Below are positions 26,190 to 35,766 of a stretch of 64,000 bases of DNA, one piece after another (position 1 is the stretch's first letter; the number at the start of each line of letters is the position of its first letter). The translations under genes and the position numbers were made by a program. A model generated the notes under the pieces. That model was not told the origin of the DNA and ran no database searches. It was given only the letters and a program-made list of their open reading frames with translations. Source of the stretch: Myxococcales bacterium (GTDB lineage: Bacteria > Myxococcota > UBA727 > JABDBI01); assembly GCA_023898405.1 (NCBI GenBank), contig CP060221.1, positions 1,178,001 through 1,242,000 of the forward strand, given 5' to 3'.

Positions 26190-28331
26190 ATGTCATCTAA
26201 GCTCATTTATTTCTTATATTTTTTTACTGCCAATTTTCTTTTTTCTTCTGATTTTAGTTATCAGAATTTAATTAAAATGATTAAAGATAATGAAACAGAA
26301 AAAATAGAAAATCTTCTAAACAATAAAGATATTAACACTGAAAAAATAAAAGGTATCTTCGCTAAAAGAGATAAAAGTGGTAATACACCAATTCTTTATG
26401 CTGCTAGTAAAAACCGTTTAAATTTAGTTGATTTATTTTTAAAAAACGAAGAAAAAACAGGGATTAACATCAATGAACAAAATAATAATAAAGATAGTCT
26501 CTTACATATTTTATGCAGATCAAATGCTTGTAAAATAGCTAAAGACAACAATAATATTAACCTTAATAATTCTCAAGATAACATATTTGAAATTTCAGAC
26601 TCAGAAGATGAAAGTTTTCTAGATTTACTAACAGGACAAAAAAGAAAACATAATGTACTTAACTTGGAAAACTTAGTTAATAAGATACTGAAGCATCAAC
26701 ATATAATATCACAAAAGATAGAAAACTCACAAGAAGAGACCCCTTATTCCTTGGCTATAAGCAGTCATAACGAAAAGTTGTTTGAAGTTTTATACAATAA
26801 AAAACCAGACAATGAACAGAAAATAGACTTACTCAAAAAAGCAGTAGAAGAAAGCAATTTAGAAGCGTTTAATTTACTAGTAAACGATGAAATTATTAAG
26901 AAAATACTTGAAAAAGATAGATCGTCTAAAAGCGAGTTAAGCAAAGAACTTATAATGTTAATAATACAAAACAGCAATAAAGAACAAAAAAACAATAACA
27001 ACAAAAAAATACTTAAAAAAATCATTAACGAGCACGGTATTAATTTTGATACTAAGTTAAGTTTTTTGGAAACAATAAAAAATTATAATAACTCTAAGCC
27101 AGTAAGAGAAATTATTTACAATTCATCCTTTAATGATTTTAAAATAATTAAAAATAATTCCTCAATATTTATTAAAAGTCATCAAAAATACACTGAAAAC
27201 TTAAAAATACTACTAGAGCTCTCTATAATTCTAGATAAATATAAAGATTCGGAAGTCATATTAAATCAATTTATTAAAGCAGACTCCCCTAAAAATAACA
27301 GTAGAACAAAAAAACTACAAAACAATAAATTCAACAATTTCTTGCATATCTTCAGCCTGGTAATAGAAAAAAAAGAAGACAAATACAAAAGCATTAAAAA
27401 AGATATTTTTAATCTGCTTTTATTAAGCATTAATAGTTTTGATAATTTAATTAACGTTGTTAAAAATTTCAAACTCAACGATGAACTAAATGATTGTTTG
27501 ATTAAACACTTATTAGACAGCGACTATTTAGACGAAACCTACAAACTTTTTCCTTATATTAAATCCATAAAATTCTACAAAAACCTATTCAAAAAAATAG
27601 ACGAAGAAAAATTAATTAAATTAATATCAAAAGCATATTATGATTCTATCTCATTGTTTTCTTTTTATAACTTCGTTTCCGATAAAGTTAATGTCGCTGT
27701 TGATGATAAAATTGATTCCGCAGAAGAACTTACTCTTTTTATCTATCAAGTGGTTGCCGAAAATATTTACATGGACAACAATTATTTTAAAGAAAGAATC
27801 ATTAAACTTATTGAAAATAAAAAAAGTTTATTTAAATCACTTATTAGTAATATTACGGATCAAACTCACAATTTAAACGGCATTTATTTGGAGCGTCTTA
27901 AAATTTTTTCTGATTATTATTATCAGATTATAAACAATCAAGCAGATCACAGTTTAAATACAGGAAATGACAGAGCTGCTGAAGAAGAAATAATAGAGGT
28001 AAATAGTAGTTCGCTTGACTCCATGGATAATATTTTACGTGACGCTGCTCGACACGATATTTTGGATATACAAAAAAGGATTATAAAATTATTTAAAGGA
28101 AAAGATAAAAAAGAAATGATTGATTTATTAAACAACTCAACAAATGAAAAATTAAATATATTAGACATATTGATTGTGCGACTAGAATCTAATTTACCCA
28201 ATGAAAACAATGATATTAATGAACTAAAAAATTACATAACAGATCTTATTGAAATGAACGTGTGTCCTAATATATGTGCCGATACCAAAACTTATAAAAA
28301 ATTAACTAAAAAATGTGAATTGTTTCTATAG
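26190..28331 (+). CDS. large exported ankyrin-like protein, very AT-rich
   Basis: A 713-residue protein with an N-terminal signal (LIYFLYFFTANFLFSSDFS). Ankyrin-type repeats follow: GNTPILYAASKNRLNLVDLF (about 70-90), DSLLHILCRSNA (about 101-112) and TPYSLAISSHNEKLFEVLYN (about 183-202). The rest is Asn/Lys/Ile-rich helix without a known domain. Codon and base use are more AT-rich than in the flanking housekeeping genes, pointing to recent acquisition or relaxed selection. The ribosome-binding AGGA sits in a small hairpin (TCCT-GCA-AGGA). Ankyrin-like secreted proteins often act in host cells, an inference here. It ends at a strong terminator shared with the convergent ATP-grasp gene. Confidence 0.7.
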   Translation: MSSKLIYFLYFFTANFLFSSDFSYQNLIKMIKDNETEKIENLLNNKDINTEKIKGIFAKRDKSGNTPILYAASKNRLNLVDLFLKNEEKTGININEQNNNKDSLLHILCRSNACKIAKDNNNINLNNSQDNIFEISDSEDESFLDLLTGQKRKHNVLNLENLVNKILKHQHIISQKIENSQEETPYSLAISSHNEKLFEVLYNKKPDNEQKIDLLKKAVEESNLEAFNLLVNDEIIKKILEKDRSSKSELSKELIMLIIQNSNKEQKNNNNKKILKKIINEHGINFDTKLSFLETIKNYNNSKPVREIIYNSSFNDFKIIKNNSSIFIKSHQKYTENLKILLELSIILDKYKDSEVILNQFIKADSPKNNSRTKKLQNNKFNNFLHIFSLVIEKKEDKYKSIKKDIFNLLLLSINSFDNLINVVKNFKLNDELNDCLIKHLLDSDYLDETYKLFPYIKSIKFYKNLFKKIDEEKLIKLISKAYYDSISLFSFYNFVSDKVNVAVDDKIDSAEELTLFIYQVVAENIYMDNNYFKERIIKLIENKKSLFKSLISNITDQTHNLNGIYLERLKIFSDYYYQIINNQADHSLNTGNDRAAEEEIIEVNSSSLDSMDNILRDAARHDILDIQKRIIKLFKGKDKKEMIDLLNNSTNEKLNILDILIVRLESNLPNENNDINELKNYITDLIEMNVCPNICADTKTYKKLTKKCELFL

Positions 28332-28336
28332 GACCA

Positions 28337-28386
28337 TTTAAAGAGCTCTGGTCCAGCATACGTACTTGTGGACCAGAGCTTTTAAA
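28337..28386. terminator. bidirectional terminator
   Basis: TTTAAAGAGCTCTGGTCC pairs with GGACCAGAGCTTTTAAA over about 17 bp with a single bulge and a 15-base loop. It serves the two convergent genes on either side. One of the strongest hairpins in the window. Confidence 0.85.
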
Positions 28387-28414
28387 TTGTTTTGTAGATA
28401 ATCTTCAACGCCTT

Positions 28415-30385
28415 CTAATAAATAAATGTAATTCTTTTTTCCACCTCTCCATCGATTTCAGATAGCTCTTCTACATAGCCTTGATCTTCGTGGATCTCAA
28501 AACTAATCGTACTTTGGGAGCGCAACAGTGTGGAATCTTTTTCAGAATTGTTTTGGTATGTTTTTTCACTCTCTTTTTGAATTCTAGAGTAATTTTCGTA
28601 AGCTTTTAGTTCTGGCAGAGCTTCAATGTATTCCACTGCATCGGCAGTAAATTTATCAAACATATCTAGAGCCTCTTGAGAAGAATCTGCCGCACACACC
28701 ACTCCGATTTTTCCAATACTAAAAGTATCATGATGAACGAGGCATCCTCTTGCAGTATCTTTGTTAAATGACAGTGGATGAGTACGTAAGTGTCTATAGA
28801 AAAGTTCTTGAATTTTTTCACGGAATGCTTTGGTTGCTACCAAAGGAATTTTCACATCATCAAAGGCCTTGATAAATCTTCCCCTTAATCTCCCCTCACC
28901 AATCAACATTTTCAATGCGTTGTAAGGATAGCTCGTCCCGGTATTTCTCACATTATTTTCTATAGCGTAGGCAAGACGCTCACCATATTGATTAGTAATG
29001 ATAACAAAATCGGTACCAACATTTCCTCGTACACCAATCTCGCTTAGATGATGGGCTATCTTCTCACTCATCAATTCGATATTGCTTGAAGGATCGTCAA
29101 GCAAAGGAACAGGGCCTAATGATCCCTTAAAATCCTGAGCATCATCGCCATCACCCAAAATTTGATCGTAAGTATAGCGCATTGAAACCTGATTTTTTCC
29201 TGTGATCATGTAAACGGTAGCGGGCGAGGTAAAATCTTTTCCAACGATAAATTCCTCAACAATAGCACCGCCATTTTCTTCCTCAATTCTATCGATAAAT
29301 CGTGGAGGAAATTCTTCTTCATTGTTGAATCGTTCTCTAATCATGGCTTTGGCATACTCTTCGTCCATATCTTTGCTGAAATCTTCAAACTTCATAACCT
29401 TGTTACCATAGCCGCCTGCCGATTCATCAAGCTTGAGTACAAGTTTGGGATAATCAATCTCCATCAAAAGATTATAGATATCGCGGGTAATGTCTTCTAA
29501 GGTGAAAGCTGGCTCATAAGTTCCTCGTGGATGCCTCACGCCTGCATCACGAAAGCTTTGCCTGCTTCGACTTTTTTTGATCTGATGTCCTTGAGAACTG
29601 GGATTGAGCAAATAAGGAAGCCTTAGCGATTGAGCATGTTTTTCCAAAGTCGGTCCTGTGAAATGTCCTGTGAAACCAACTAAAGTTGAGTTTTCAAATC
29701 TATTTCTCTCAAGCCTGTTAAGTATCTTTGGCACCTTGATTCGACGATAAGCATTCTTTCCTCTATACAAATAGCGATGCGGATCGCAACCTGCTTTTTT
29801 TCTACCTTTGGTGCTCAAGACATTGAAACGAAAAGTTTTTCTTTCAAACTGTAAAACCCGCTCATCGATCTGATTTTCATTCATATTCTCAAGTTCGCTG
29901 CGATGCGAAGTATAGTAAAGGTACTTTCTATATTCCTCGTTGATCCTGGCTGTTGTCTGATAGATAATCATCGATTTACCACCCATGTTGTTAATCTTGT
30001 CTGCAAGCAGATAAGTCATAGGAAAGGATCTTTTTTGTTTTTGCCTATTTCGCGGATTCATTTTTAACAATGAAGATTCAGAAAAACCCGATGCTAATAA
30101 AACATATCGACTTTTGTTATCTCTGCACATCTGAATAAAGTCTTCATCGAAATAATCGTACTGCGGCTCAACCACTTTATCTTCTACGATTTCACTCGAA
30201 TCAATAGAGCTCGCGCTTGTACACGTTGATAGTGAAGATCTTATTGTGCTTGAAGTAGATGAGCTTTCTGAAAGATCATTTTCAAAGGATCTTTTTAGCT
30301 CATCCAGATAGCTGACTTTGAGATCATTTTCACTAAACGCCAAATATGAAAGAAAAAAAGTAAAAATAATTATTTTCTTGGGCAT
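28415..30385 (-). CDS. exported ATP-grasp ligase-like protein
   Basis: A 656-residue protein combining a Sec signal peptide (KKIIIFTFFLSYLAFSEND) with an ATP-grasp domain. Visible motifs: VLKLDESAGGYGNKV (316-330, ATP-binding Lys318 and glycine loop), AIVEEFIVGKDF (374-385), VGTDFVI (456-462) and the metal-binding AIENNVRNTGTSYPYN (474-489). The N-terminal region (about 75-290) looks like a pre-ATP-grasp domain. The end of the motif set is reminiscent of PGM1-like peptide ligases (EINxRxGGTxHP). A Ser-rich linker (38-64) follows the signal. ATP-grasp enzymes need cytosolic ATP, so export is unexpected. The neighbour upstream is another exported protein on the same strand. Confidence 0.75.
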   Translation of the reverse strand: MPKKIIIFTFFLSYLAFSENDLKVSYLDELKRSFENDLSESSSTSSTIRSSLSTCTSASSIDSSEIVEDKVVEPQYDYFDEDFIQMCRDNKSRYVLLASGFSESSLLKMNPRNRQKQKRSFPMTYLLADKINNMGGKSMIIYQTTARINEEYRKYLYYTSHRSELENMNENQIDERVLQFERKTFRFNVLSTKGRKKAGCDPHRYLYRGKNAYRRIKVPKILNRLERNRFENSTLVGFTGHFTGPTLEKHAQSLRLPYLLNPSSQGHQIKKSRSRQSFRDAGVRHPRGTYEPAFTLEDITRDIYNLLMEIDYPKLVLKLDESAGGYGNKVMKFEDFSKDMDEEYAKAMIRERFNNEEEFPPRFIDRIEEENGGAIVEEFIVGKDFTSPATVYMITGKNQVSMRYTYDQILGDGDDAQDFKGSLGPVPLLDDPSSNIELMSEKIAHHLSEIGVRGNVGTDFVIITNQYGERLAYAIENNVRNTGTSYPYNALKMLIGEGRLRGRFIKAFDDVKIPLVATKAFREKIQELFYRHLRTHPLSFNKDTARGCLVHHDTFSIGKIGVVCAADSSQEALDMFDKFTADAVEYIEALPELKAYENYSRIQKESEKTYQNNSEKDSTLLRSQSTISFEIHEDQGYVEELSEIDGEVEKRITFIY

Positions 30386-30720
30386 AGTTTGTCTTTCCTC
30401 AGGAAAAATGCCGCCATACTGGAATTAAATTCAATATGGCAACTAAAAGTTTCAATTTAATTCTTACTAATCAAGCAATTTAAAAAATAAATTTTGGTTC
30501 AAACCAAAACTATTTTCACTCATGGATTTATCCCTCAAAATAAATCGTTAAAAATAATATTATTTTCGAAGGTTTTTTGGCTTAAAAATTGAAACTATTT
30601 ATTTGCTATTTAAAAATATTTTATTTTTAACTTTAAAAAAAGTTGCCATACCAAATAAAACAGCATGGCAACTTGTTAATTTTAAATAATTCTACTTATT
30701 AATACTGCAATAATTTCTCA
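30386..30720. other. 335-base intergenic region with two GCCATA hairpins
   Basis: No gene is visible. It contains an SD-covering hairpin for the downstream gene (TTTCC-TCA-GGAAA, 30394-30406), a second hairpin GCCATA...TATGGC (30413-30440, with GAATT/AATTC inside), and the terminator at 30635-30674. The 10-mer AGTTGCCATA (30641-30650) recurs as its reverse complement at 30435-30444. Confidence 0.5.
30635..30674 (-). terminator. intrinsic terminator of the 677-aa gene
   Basis: On the minus strand AAGTTGCCAT pairs with ATGGCAACTT (10 bp, 15-base loop), followed by TTTTT. It lies about 50 bases past the stop of the exported protein at 30721-32754. Confidence 0.85.
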
Positions 30721-32754
30721 CTAAAACATATCATAATCTTCATCTCTCATGAATGCATCATTCACGTCAAACATAAGATCGTCATCTGGATTTATGTCAT
30801 CTACTATTTCTCTTTGATTATTGGGATCTACTATAAATTTCTTACCTAGGAATCTTTCACCTTCAATAGAAAATGTTCCATAGCCATTAGGATTTGGCGG
30901 AAGTTTGCTTATAAAACTTTGCAAAACGAATTGGTTTGTTCTCAATCGACGAGAAATCTTGGCCAGCAAAGTGCTTGATTTAGACTTTGATTTTATTATT
31001 TTTGATTTATGTAGTTTTCGTAAATCAGATGAAATTTTATCAAGCTTGCGCTTGGTATTGAAGCGTATCAAAGCCACACATAGATTTTTATTTTTTAATG
31101 TGCCACGACAAATACTATGTGGATCGTCTTTTTTATCAAAATAAGTGTCGATCAGATCGTTGGCGACCATATCAAACAAGTGCTTATCTTCCACAGCTTC
31201 ATCAATAACATGTTTCAGTGCTGGTGTATTTACCAATAATTTATAGCTAATACCTACATAACCGATCTGTTTTTTCTTTTTATAATCCGTATCAATAACA
31301 AAATCATTTACGCCTACCCGTTCACCTATTCTTTTGTTATACTTTCTAACTTTTTTCACCTTTACTTTGTCATTGCTAAAAGATATTTCCATAGCCAAGC
31401 GTAAATCACTTCTTTTCACAGTTTTTTCTTCTTGATTTTTAATTACACGCGCTGTCCCTTCAGCAATCTTGTTGTAATGCTGATTGGTATAGGCAAAATG
31501 TTTCCATTTTTTATGTTTGTTAGTCTTGGGTAAATTGATATGCCGATAGGCTCTTTGCTTAAAATAGCCTTTCGATGCAATGTTATTTTGCTTGCCATTT
31601 CTTTGATTAGCCGTACTTTGACTCATTTTTACTTGGTGCCATGACATACGGCCGCGTACTAAAAAAGGAATTCCACCTTGCAGATTTTTTGAAATCTTTT
31701 TTTGTTTCGTTGCTCTTCGAGTTAAAAGAGTAACATTGTCTTCATCACTATCTTGCGCAACAATTACTTTATTGTGCAGCGCATTTTTAAGAGCTTTACG
31801 ACCTTCTTCTGTGCTGCGATCAAAAGTATATACCAGGGTTCCATCCCAATCTTTTAGCGCAGTACCTTCAATTTTTGTCAGAGGTAAGGCTTGAATACGC
31901 CCGGTTATACCAAAACCTCCGCCCCGGGTAAAAGCAACCCTCACTAAATTTTCATCTAACTTTTGGATATCTTTGGTCCATTTTCCAATCAATACTCCAC
32001 CAGCACGGACATCGGGACTTACCACCGAAACCCCAGCATAGAGTGCAACCGCCATCATCCCACTTTCTCTTAAATTATCTCCAGGCTCCCATTTATCAAA
32101 ATGCTTAGGCTTAGTTGGTGTTTTTAATTTTTTCATATCTTTTGCGTCATTATGATTGGAAGCCAATCTCTCGGAGTTACCACTGCTGGTAAACATCGCC
32201 TTCATCAGGACATTGTATTGCACAACATAGCTATTGGGATCAACGAAGCTCATGCCTGCTAAAAGACCAATATTAAAAGTACTATGATCCTGAACAAGAA
32301 AAGGGTTATCACAGCTTCCATGATCGAGATGAACAATCCGCCGTCCATATTTATCACTATCAGGAACCAACTCCACTTGTGGTTCTTGCTTATTTTCTTC
32401 CATTAGTTCTACAGGTGGGGGCAACAATTCATTATCAATGCTCACCAGTTGATCCTGGGATAAAAATTTTCCTTTCACATAAAGAGGTTTGGCCATAGGT
32501 TTAACAAGCGGCACAGCTGCCACAAAAGTTGGGATTCCTGGACGTAGCATTATCAATTTTCTACCCTTGCGATAATCCGCATAGGGCAGAAGTATGGGCA
32601 AACCAAAAATTTCAAAACCACCGGCACCACCATCGTTATTGTCATTGCCATCAAAATCAAAATCACCATGCGACTCGCTACCGGAAAAACTAGGTGAAAA
32701 AATTAAAGAGAAAAATGAAAAACAAAACAATATATTTCTTAAATATGGCCTCAT
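30721..32754 (-). CDS. large exported protein of unknown function
   Basis: A 677-residue protein with a clear signal peptide (LRNILFCFSFFSLIFSPSFS), then a low-complexity Asp/Asn/Gly stretch (about 30-47). The middle is basic, with many Lys/Arg clusters (for example around KKVRKYNKRIGER). The C-terminus is strongly acidic (NPDDDLMFDVNDAFMRDEDY). No catalytic motif or known family is recognised. It lies directly upstream of the exported ATP-grasp gene on the same strand, but a terminator between them suggests separate transcription. Its AGGA ribosome-binding site is in one arm of a 7-bp inverted repeat. The product could be a secreted substrate, structural protein or effector. Confidence 0.7.
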   Translation of the reverse strand: MRPYLRNILFCFSFFSLIFSPSFSGSESHGDFDFDGNDNNDGGAGGFEIFGLPILLPYADYRKGRKLIMLRPGIPTFVAAVPLVKPMAKPLYVKGKFLSQDQLVSIDNELLPPPVELMEENKQEPQVELVPDSDKYGRRIVHLDHGSCDNPFLVQDHSTFNIGLLAGMSFVDPNSYVVQYNVLMKAMFTSSGNSERLASNHNDAKDMKKLKTPTKPKHFDKWEPGDNLRESGMMAVALYAGVSVVSPDVRAGGVLIGKWTKDIQKLDENLVRVAFTRGGGFGITGRIQALPLTKIEGTALKDWDGTLVYTFDRSTEEGRKALKNALHNKVIVAQDSDEDNVTLLTRRATKQKKISKNLQGGIPFLVRGRMSWHQVKMSQSTANQRNGKQNNIASKGYFKQRAYRHINLPKTNKHKKWKHFAYTNQHYNKIAEGTARVIKNQEEKTVKRSDLRLAMEISFSNDKVKVKKVRKYNKRIGERVGVNDFVIDTDYKKKKQIGYVGISYKLLVNTPALKHVIDEAVEDKHLFDMVANDLIDTYFDKKDDPHSICRGTLKNKNLCVALIRFNTKRKLDKISSDLRKLHKSKIIKSKSKSSTLLAKISRRLRTNQFVLQSFISKLPPNPNGYGTFSIEGERFLGKKFIVDPNNQREIVDDINPDDDLMFDVNDAFMRDEDYDMF

Positions 32755-32757
32755 AGT

Positions 32758-32794
32758 ATATCCTTTGTCCGCTACTATCGGTCGCTTAGGATAT
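32758..32794 (-). promoter_or_regulatory. SD-covering inverted repeat
   Basis: ATATCCT (32758-32764) and AGGATAT (32788-32794) are perfect inverted arms with a smaller CCG/CGG stem in the loop. In the minus-strand RNA the AGGA that serves the AUG at 32754 is fully paired. Confidence 0.45.
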
Positions 32795-32990
32795 CGGCCT
32801 TATCGTCTTGTTGGTGCTTATTAAAACAACATGTTAAATCAAAAAATAAAATCCTCTCAGTATTTAATTATCAAATTATTTTTAGATTTCTCATTCTGCG
32901 CATTACTCACCATTTAGTTATTTTGCTTAACTAATTATTTTGGCGGAATTTTTTTAAAATTTTTTCAGGCAGTTTTTTAAATACAGCCTC

Positions 32991-34349
32991 TCAATTCAAA
33001 AGCAATTCTATTGCTTCCTCGATCGTTGCTGGTCCTTTGAGACGAAGACCAAAATTATCTGATAAATGTTTAACCGAAACATGCGGCAGTAAGCCCTTAT
33101 TAAAACCGAGACGCGCTGCCTCTTTTAGACGTTCGTTAATGCGAAATACACTACGAATTTCACCAGAAAGACCAAGCTCCCCACAACAAACCAAATCATA
33201 AGGAAGAGCAATATTTTTTATACTGGATACAATCGCTAAGGCCAAAGCAAGATCTAAAGCAGGCTCTTTGATATCAATTCCTCCGGCTACACTCACAAAT
33301 AAATCCATGCGCGAAAGCATCAAGCCTGCATGTTTTTCCAAGACCGCAGCGATAACAGAACAGCGATTTGAATCAATACCTACGCAGGTTCTCCTTGGAG
33401 ATCCAAACATAGTCTCAACCGCCAATGCCTGAATTTCAACCAACAAAGGCCGTGTTCCTTCCATTGCACAAAATACCGAGCTCCCCGGTTTATCTTTAGG
33501 CCTCTCAGCCAAAAAATATGCCGAAGGATTTTCAATACCTTTCAAGCCTGAAGCTCCCATTTCAAACAAACCAATCTCATTGGTTGAACCAAAACGATTT
33601 TTGTGTGCGCGCAACAAGCGATATTGATCACTGCGAGATTGTTCAAAGTAAAGAACTGTATCTACCATGTGCTCAAGCAATCGTGGCCCAGCAATCGCTC
33701 CATCTTTGGTGACATGGCCCACTAAAAAAGTGGCAATATTATTTGATTTGGCATAACGCACAACCTTAGCGGTAATTTCACGAATTTGCGCAACACTTCC
33801 TGCAGCCGAATCAAGCTCCGAGCTCATCAGTGTTTGCACTGAATCTACTACCAAAAAATCTGGGCGAAAATCTTGAGCAATATGAAGAGCTCTACCAATT
33901 TCTGTTTCTGACAAAAGAAATAATTTTTCGCTCAAAGCATTGAGCCGCTCAGCACTCAGACGAATTTGCTCTTTGGACTCCTCGCCAGAAATATACAAAA
34001 CCTTGAGTCCCTGCTGCGCTAATTTGGAAGAAGCCATCTGCAAAAGTGTACTTTTTCCTGAGCCGGGCTCACCTCCGATAAGTGTCACTCCACCCAAAAC
34101 GATGCCGCCCCCCAAAACTCTATCAAGCTCTTCAATACCAATAGCTCTACGGTTTCGCTCTACACCTTGAATTTCTGTTATGGCTTGTGGATGATCTATA
34201 TTTTGTGAAACAAAACCTGAGTCTTGGCTTAGTTTTTCTTCCACCATGGTGTTCCAGCTTTGGCAGGCAGGGCAACGACCGTGCCATTTTTTTTCGCTGT
34301 GGCCGCACTCTTGGCACAAAAATGCGATGTTATGAGATTTTTTTTTCAT
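32991..34349 (-). CDS. radA: DNA repair protein RadA/Sms
   Basis: Hexameric RecA-like helicase that processes branched recombination intermediates. The N-terminal zinc finger has Cys12, Cys15, Cys26 and Cys29 (CQECGHSEKKWHGRCPAC). The ATPase core carries GEPGSGKSTLLQ, the RadA-specific KNRFG motif (in HKNRFGSTNEIGLFEM) and a C-terminal Lon-protease-like domain. Length (452) matches E. coli RadA. It is divergent from rlmE across a 90-base intergenic region. Confidence 0.96.
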   Translation of the reverse strand: MKKKSHNIAFLCQECGHSEKKWHGRCPACQSWNTMVEEKLSQDSGFVSQNIDHPQAITEIQGVERNRRAIGIEELDRVLGGGIVLGGVTLIGGEPGSGKSTLLQMASSKLAQQGLKVLYISGEESKEQIRLSAERLNALSEKLFLLSETEIGRALHIAQDFRPDFLVVDSVQTLMSSELDSAAGSVAQIREITAKVVRYAKSNNIATFLVGHVTKDGAIAGPRLLEHMVDTVLYFEQSRSDQYRLLRAHKNRFGSTNEIGLFEMGASGLKGIENPSAYFLAERPKDKPGSSVFCAMEGTRPLLVEIQALAVETMFGSPRRTCVGIDSNRCSVIAAVLEKHAGLMLSRMDLFVSVAGGIDIKEPALDLALALAIVSSIKNIALPYDLVCCGELGLSGEIRSVFRINERLKEAARLGFNKGLLPHVSVKHLSDNFGLRLKGPATIEEAIELLLN

Positions 34350-34439
34350 AAATTTAGGCCCTTAAGCATGTGCCAAAAAATCAAACACGCAATCCAAAAA
34401 ACCCCTTACGCGCGCGAAAATTTCAGCTAAAAGTTCACC

Positions 34440-35048
34440 ATGGGCAATTTTACTACCAGAGATTTTTATTTTGACAAAGCGAAAGCTGGCGGCTTTAAGG
34501 CTCGCTCTGTTTTTAAACTTGAAGAAATTGATAAAAGCCTCAAACTCATCAAGACGAATTCAGTGGCACTTGACCTAGGGTGTGCACCAGGCTCTTGGCT
34601 GCAATATCTTGCGAAAAAAATTGGTCCTCATGGTGCAGCTCTCGGCATTGACTTAACTGAGGTCAAGGAAAAATTTCATAACAATATCAAAACCATTCAG
34701 GGTGATTGTTTTGACTTAAGTTTAGAAAAAATTGCTGAGTTGATGAGCGACCTGCAAAATCAATTTAATGGCCTTGATATCGTCCTAAGCGATATGGCTC
34801 CTAAAACCTGCGGCATTAAACATGTCGATCAAATCCGCAGCCTCAACTTAGCCGAAAAAGCTTTTGAAATTGCCAAAAAATTACTAAAGCCAGGCGGCCA
34901 TGTGGTAATCAAAGTTTTTGATGGAGGAGAAGTTTCTCAATTAGTTGGCCAAATGAAAAAAGAATTCAAAATAGTTCGGCACATGCGCCCTAAGAGCGTT
35001 CGCTCTGTGAGCAAGGAATTTTATGTGGTGGGCTATAATAAAAAGTAG
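34440..35048 (+). CDS. rlmE: 23S rRNA 2'-O-methyltransferase (FtsJ)
   Basis: Methylates the 2'-O of U2552 (E. coli numbering) in 23S rRNA, helping late 50S assembly. The catalytic K-D-K-E set is visible: Lys in KAGGFKARSVFKL, Asp in LSDMAPKTCG, Lys in GGHVVIKVFDGGE and Glu in SKEFYVVGY. SAM motif I is ALDLGCAPGSW. At 202 residues it is the usual size. Its last 26 bases overlap the modA frame. Confidence 0.95.
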   Translation: MGNFTTRDFYFDKAKAGGFKARSVFKLEEIDKSLKLIKTNSVALDLGCAPGSWLQYLAKKIGPHGAALGIDLTEVKEKFHNNIKTIQGDCFDLSLEKIAELMSDLQNQFNGLDIVLSDMAPKTCGIKHVDQIRSLNLAEKAFEIAKKLLKPGGHVVIKVFDGGEVSQLVGQMKKEFKIVRHMRPKSVRSVSKEFYVVGYNKK

Positions 35049-35766
35049 TGCTCTTTTACTTTTTTTGCTGTGTTCTTGCACGCGTCAGCCTGAATCTCGG
35101 CCACCGATTTTATATTTGGCATCAAGCCTATTGCCTCTTAAATCAGCTATCGAAACCAATCTTAAAAAAAATGTTTCCATGAAATTTTTGAACTCATCTG
35201 CCATTGCTCAACAGATCGAACAAGGATTTCCATGCGATGTTGTGATAGTTGCCGACAATAAATGGCAAAATTTTCTGATTGAAAGGAATCTTGTCGATAG
35301 TCACTCAAAAATTTTTGCCCGCAATAATTTAATTTTGGCAAAAAATAATTCTCAAACAATTTTTCTAACTTTGGAAAAATTAATTTCAAAACACGAAAAA
35401 ATTATTGTAGCTGATCCAGATTATGTCCCTTTAGGGAGTTATACCAAGTCAGCTTTGGTGACTTTAGGATTATTTAAGCAACTCGAAAAAAACTTCATCA
35501 AAGCTCACAGTGCACAAGTAGCGCGCCTTTTACTTAAAGAGGGCGCTGCCAACTTTGCGTTTTTATACGCATCTGATGTTGATAACAAAAATATTTTTCA
35601 AGCCACTTTTATCGATGCCAAACTTCACCCACCCATTATCTATCCATTGCTGCAATGCAAAAAATCACAAAAAAATCACGCCCACCTGCTCAATTCATTT
35701 TTAATGTCTGATGAAATGCAAAAAATTTTAAAAAACAACGGATTTGGAGCGGCTCGTGAGCAGTGA
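35023..35766 (+). CDS. modA: molybdate-type ABC transporter substrate-binding lipoprotein
   Basis: Binds molybdate/tungstate outside the inner membrane for import. The N-terminus has a lipoprotein signal (ALLLFLLCSC, Cys near residue 19). The ModA pattern follows: ILYLASSLLPLKSAIE, then SSAIAQQIEQGFPCDVVIVA, and DPDYVPLGSYTKSALVTLG further on. Length (247) fits. The start overlaps the end of rlmE by 26 bases and could be one of two GTGs just inside. modB overlaps its 3' end. It might prefer a related oxyanion. Confidence 0.85.
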   Translation: MWWAIIKSSALLLFLLCSCTRQPESRPPILYLASSLLPLKSAIETNLKKNVSMKFLNSSAIAQQIEQGFPCDVVIVADNKWQNFLIERNLVDSHSKIFARNNLILAKNNSQTIFLTLEKLISKHEKIIVADPDYVPLGSYTKSALVTLGLFKQLEKNFIKAHSAQVARLLLKEGAANFAFLYASDVDNKNIFQATFIDAKLHPPIIYPLLQCKKSQKNHAHLLNSFLMSDEMQKILKNNGFGAAREQ

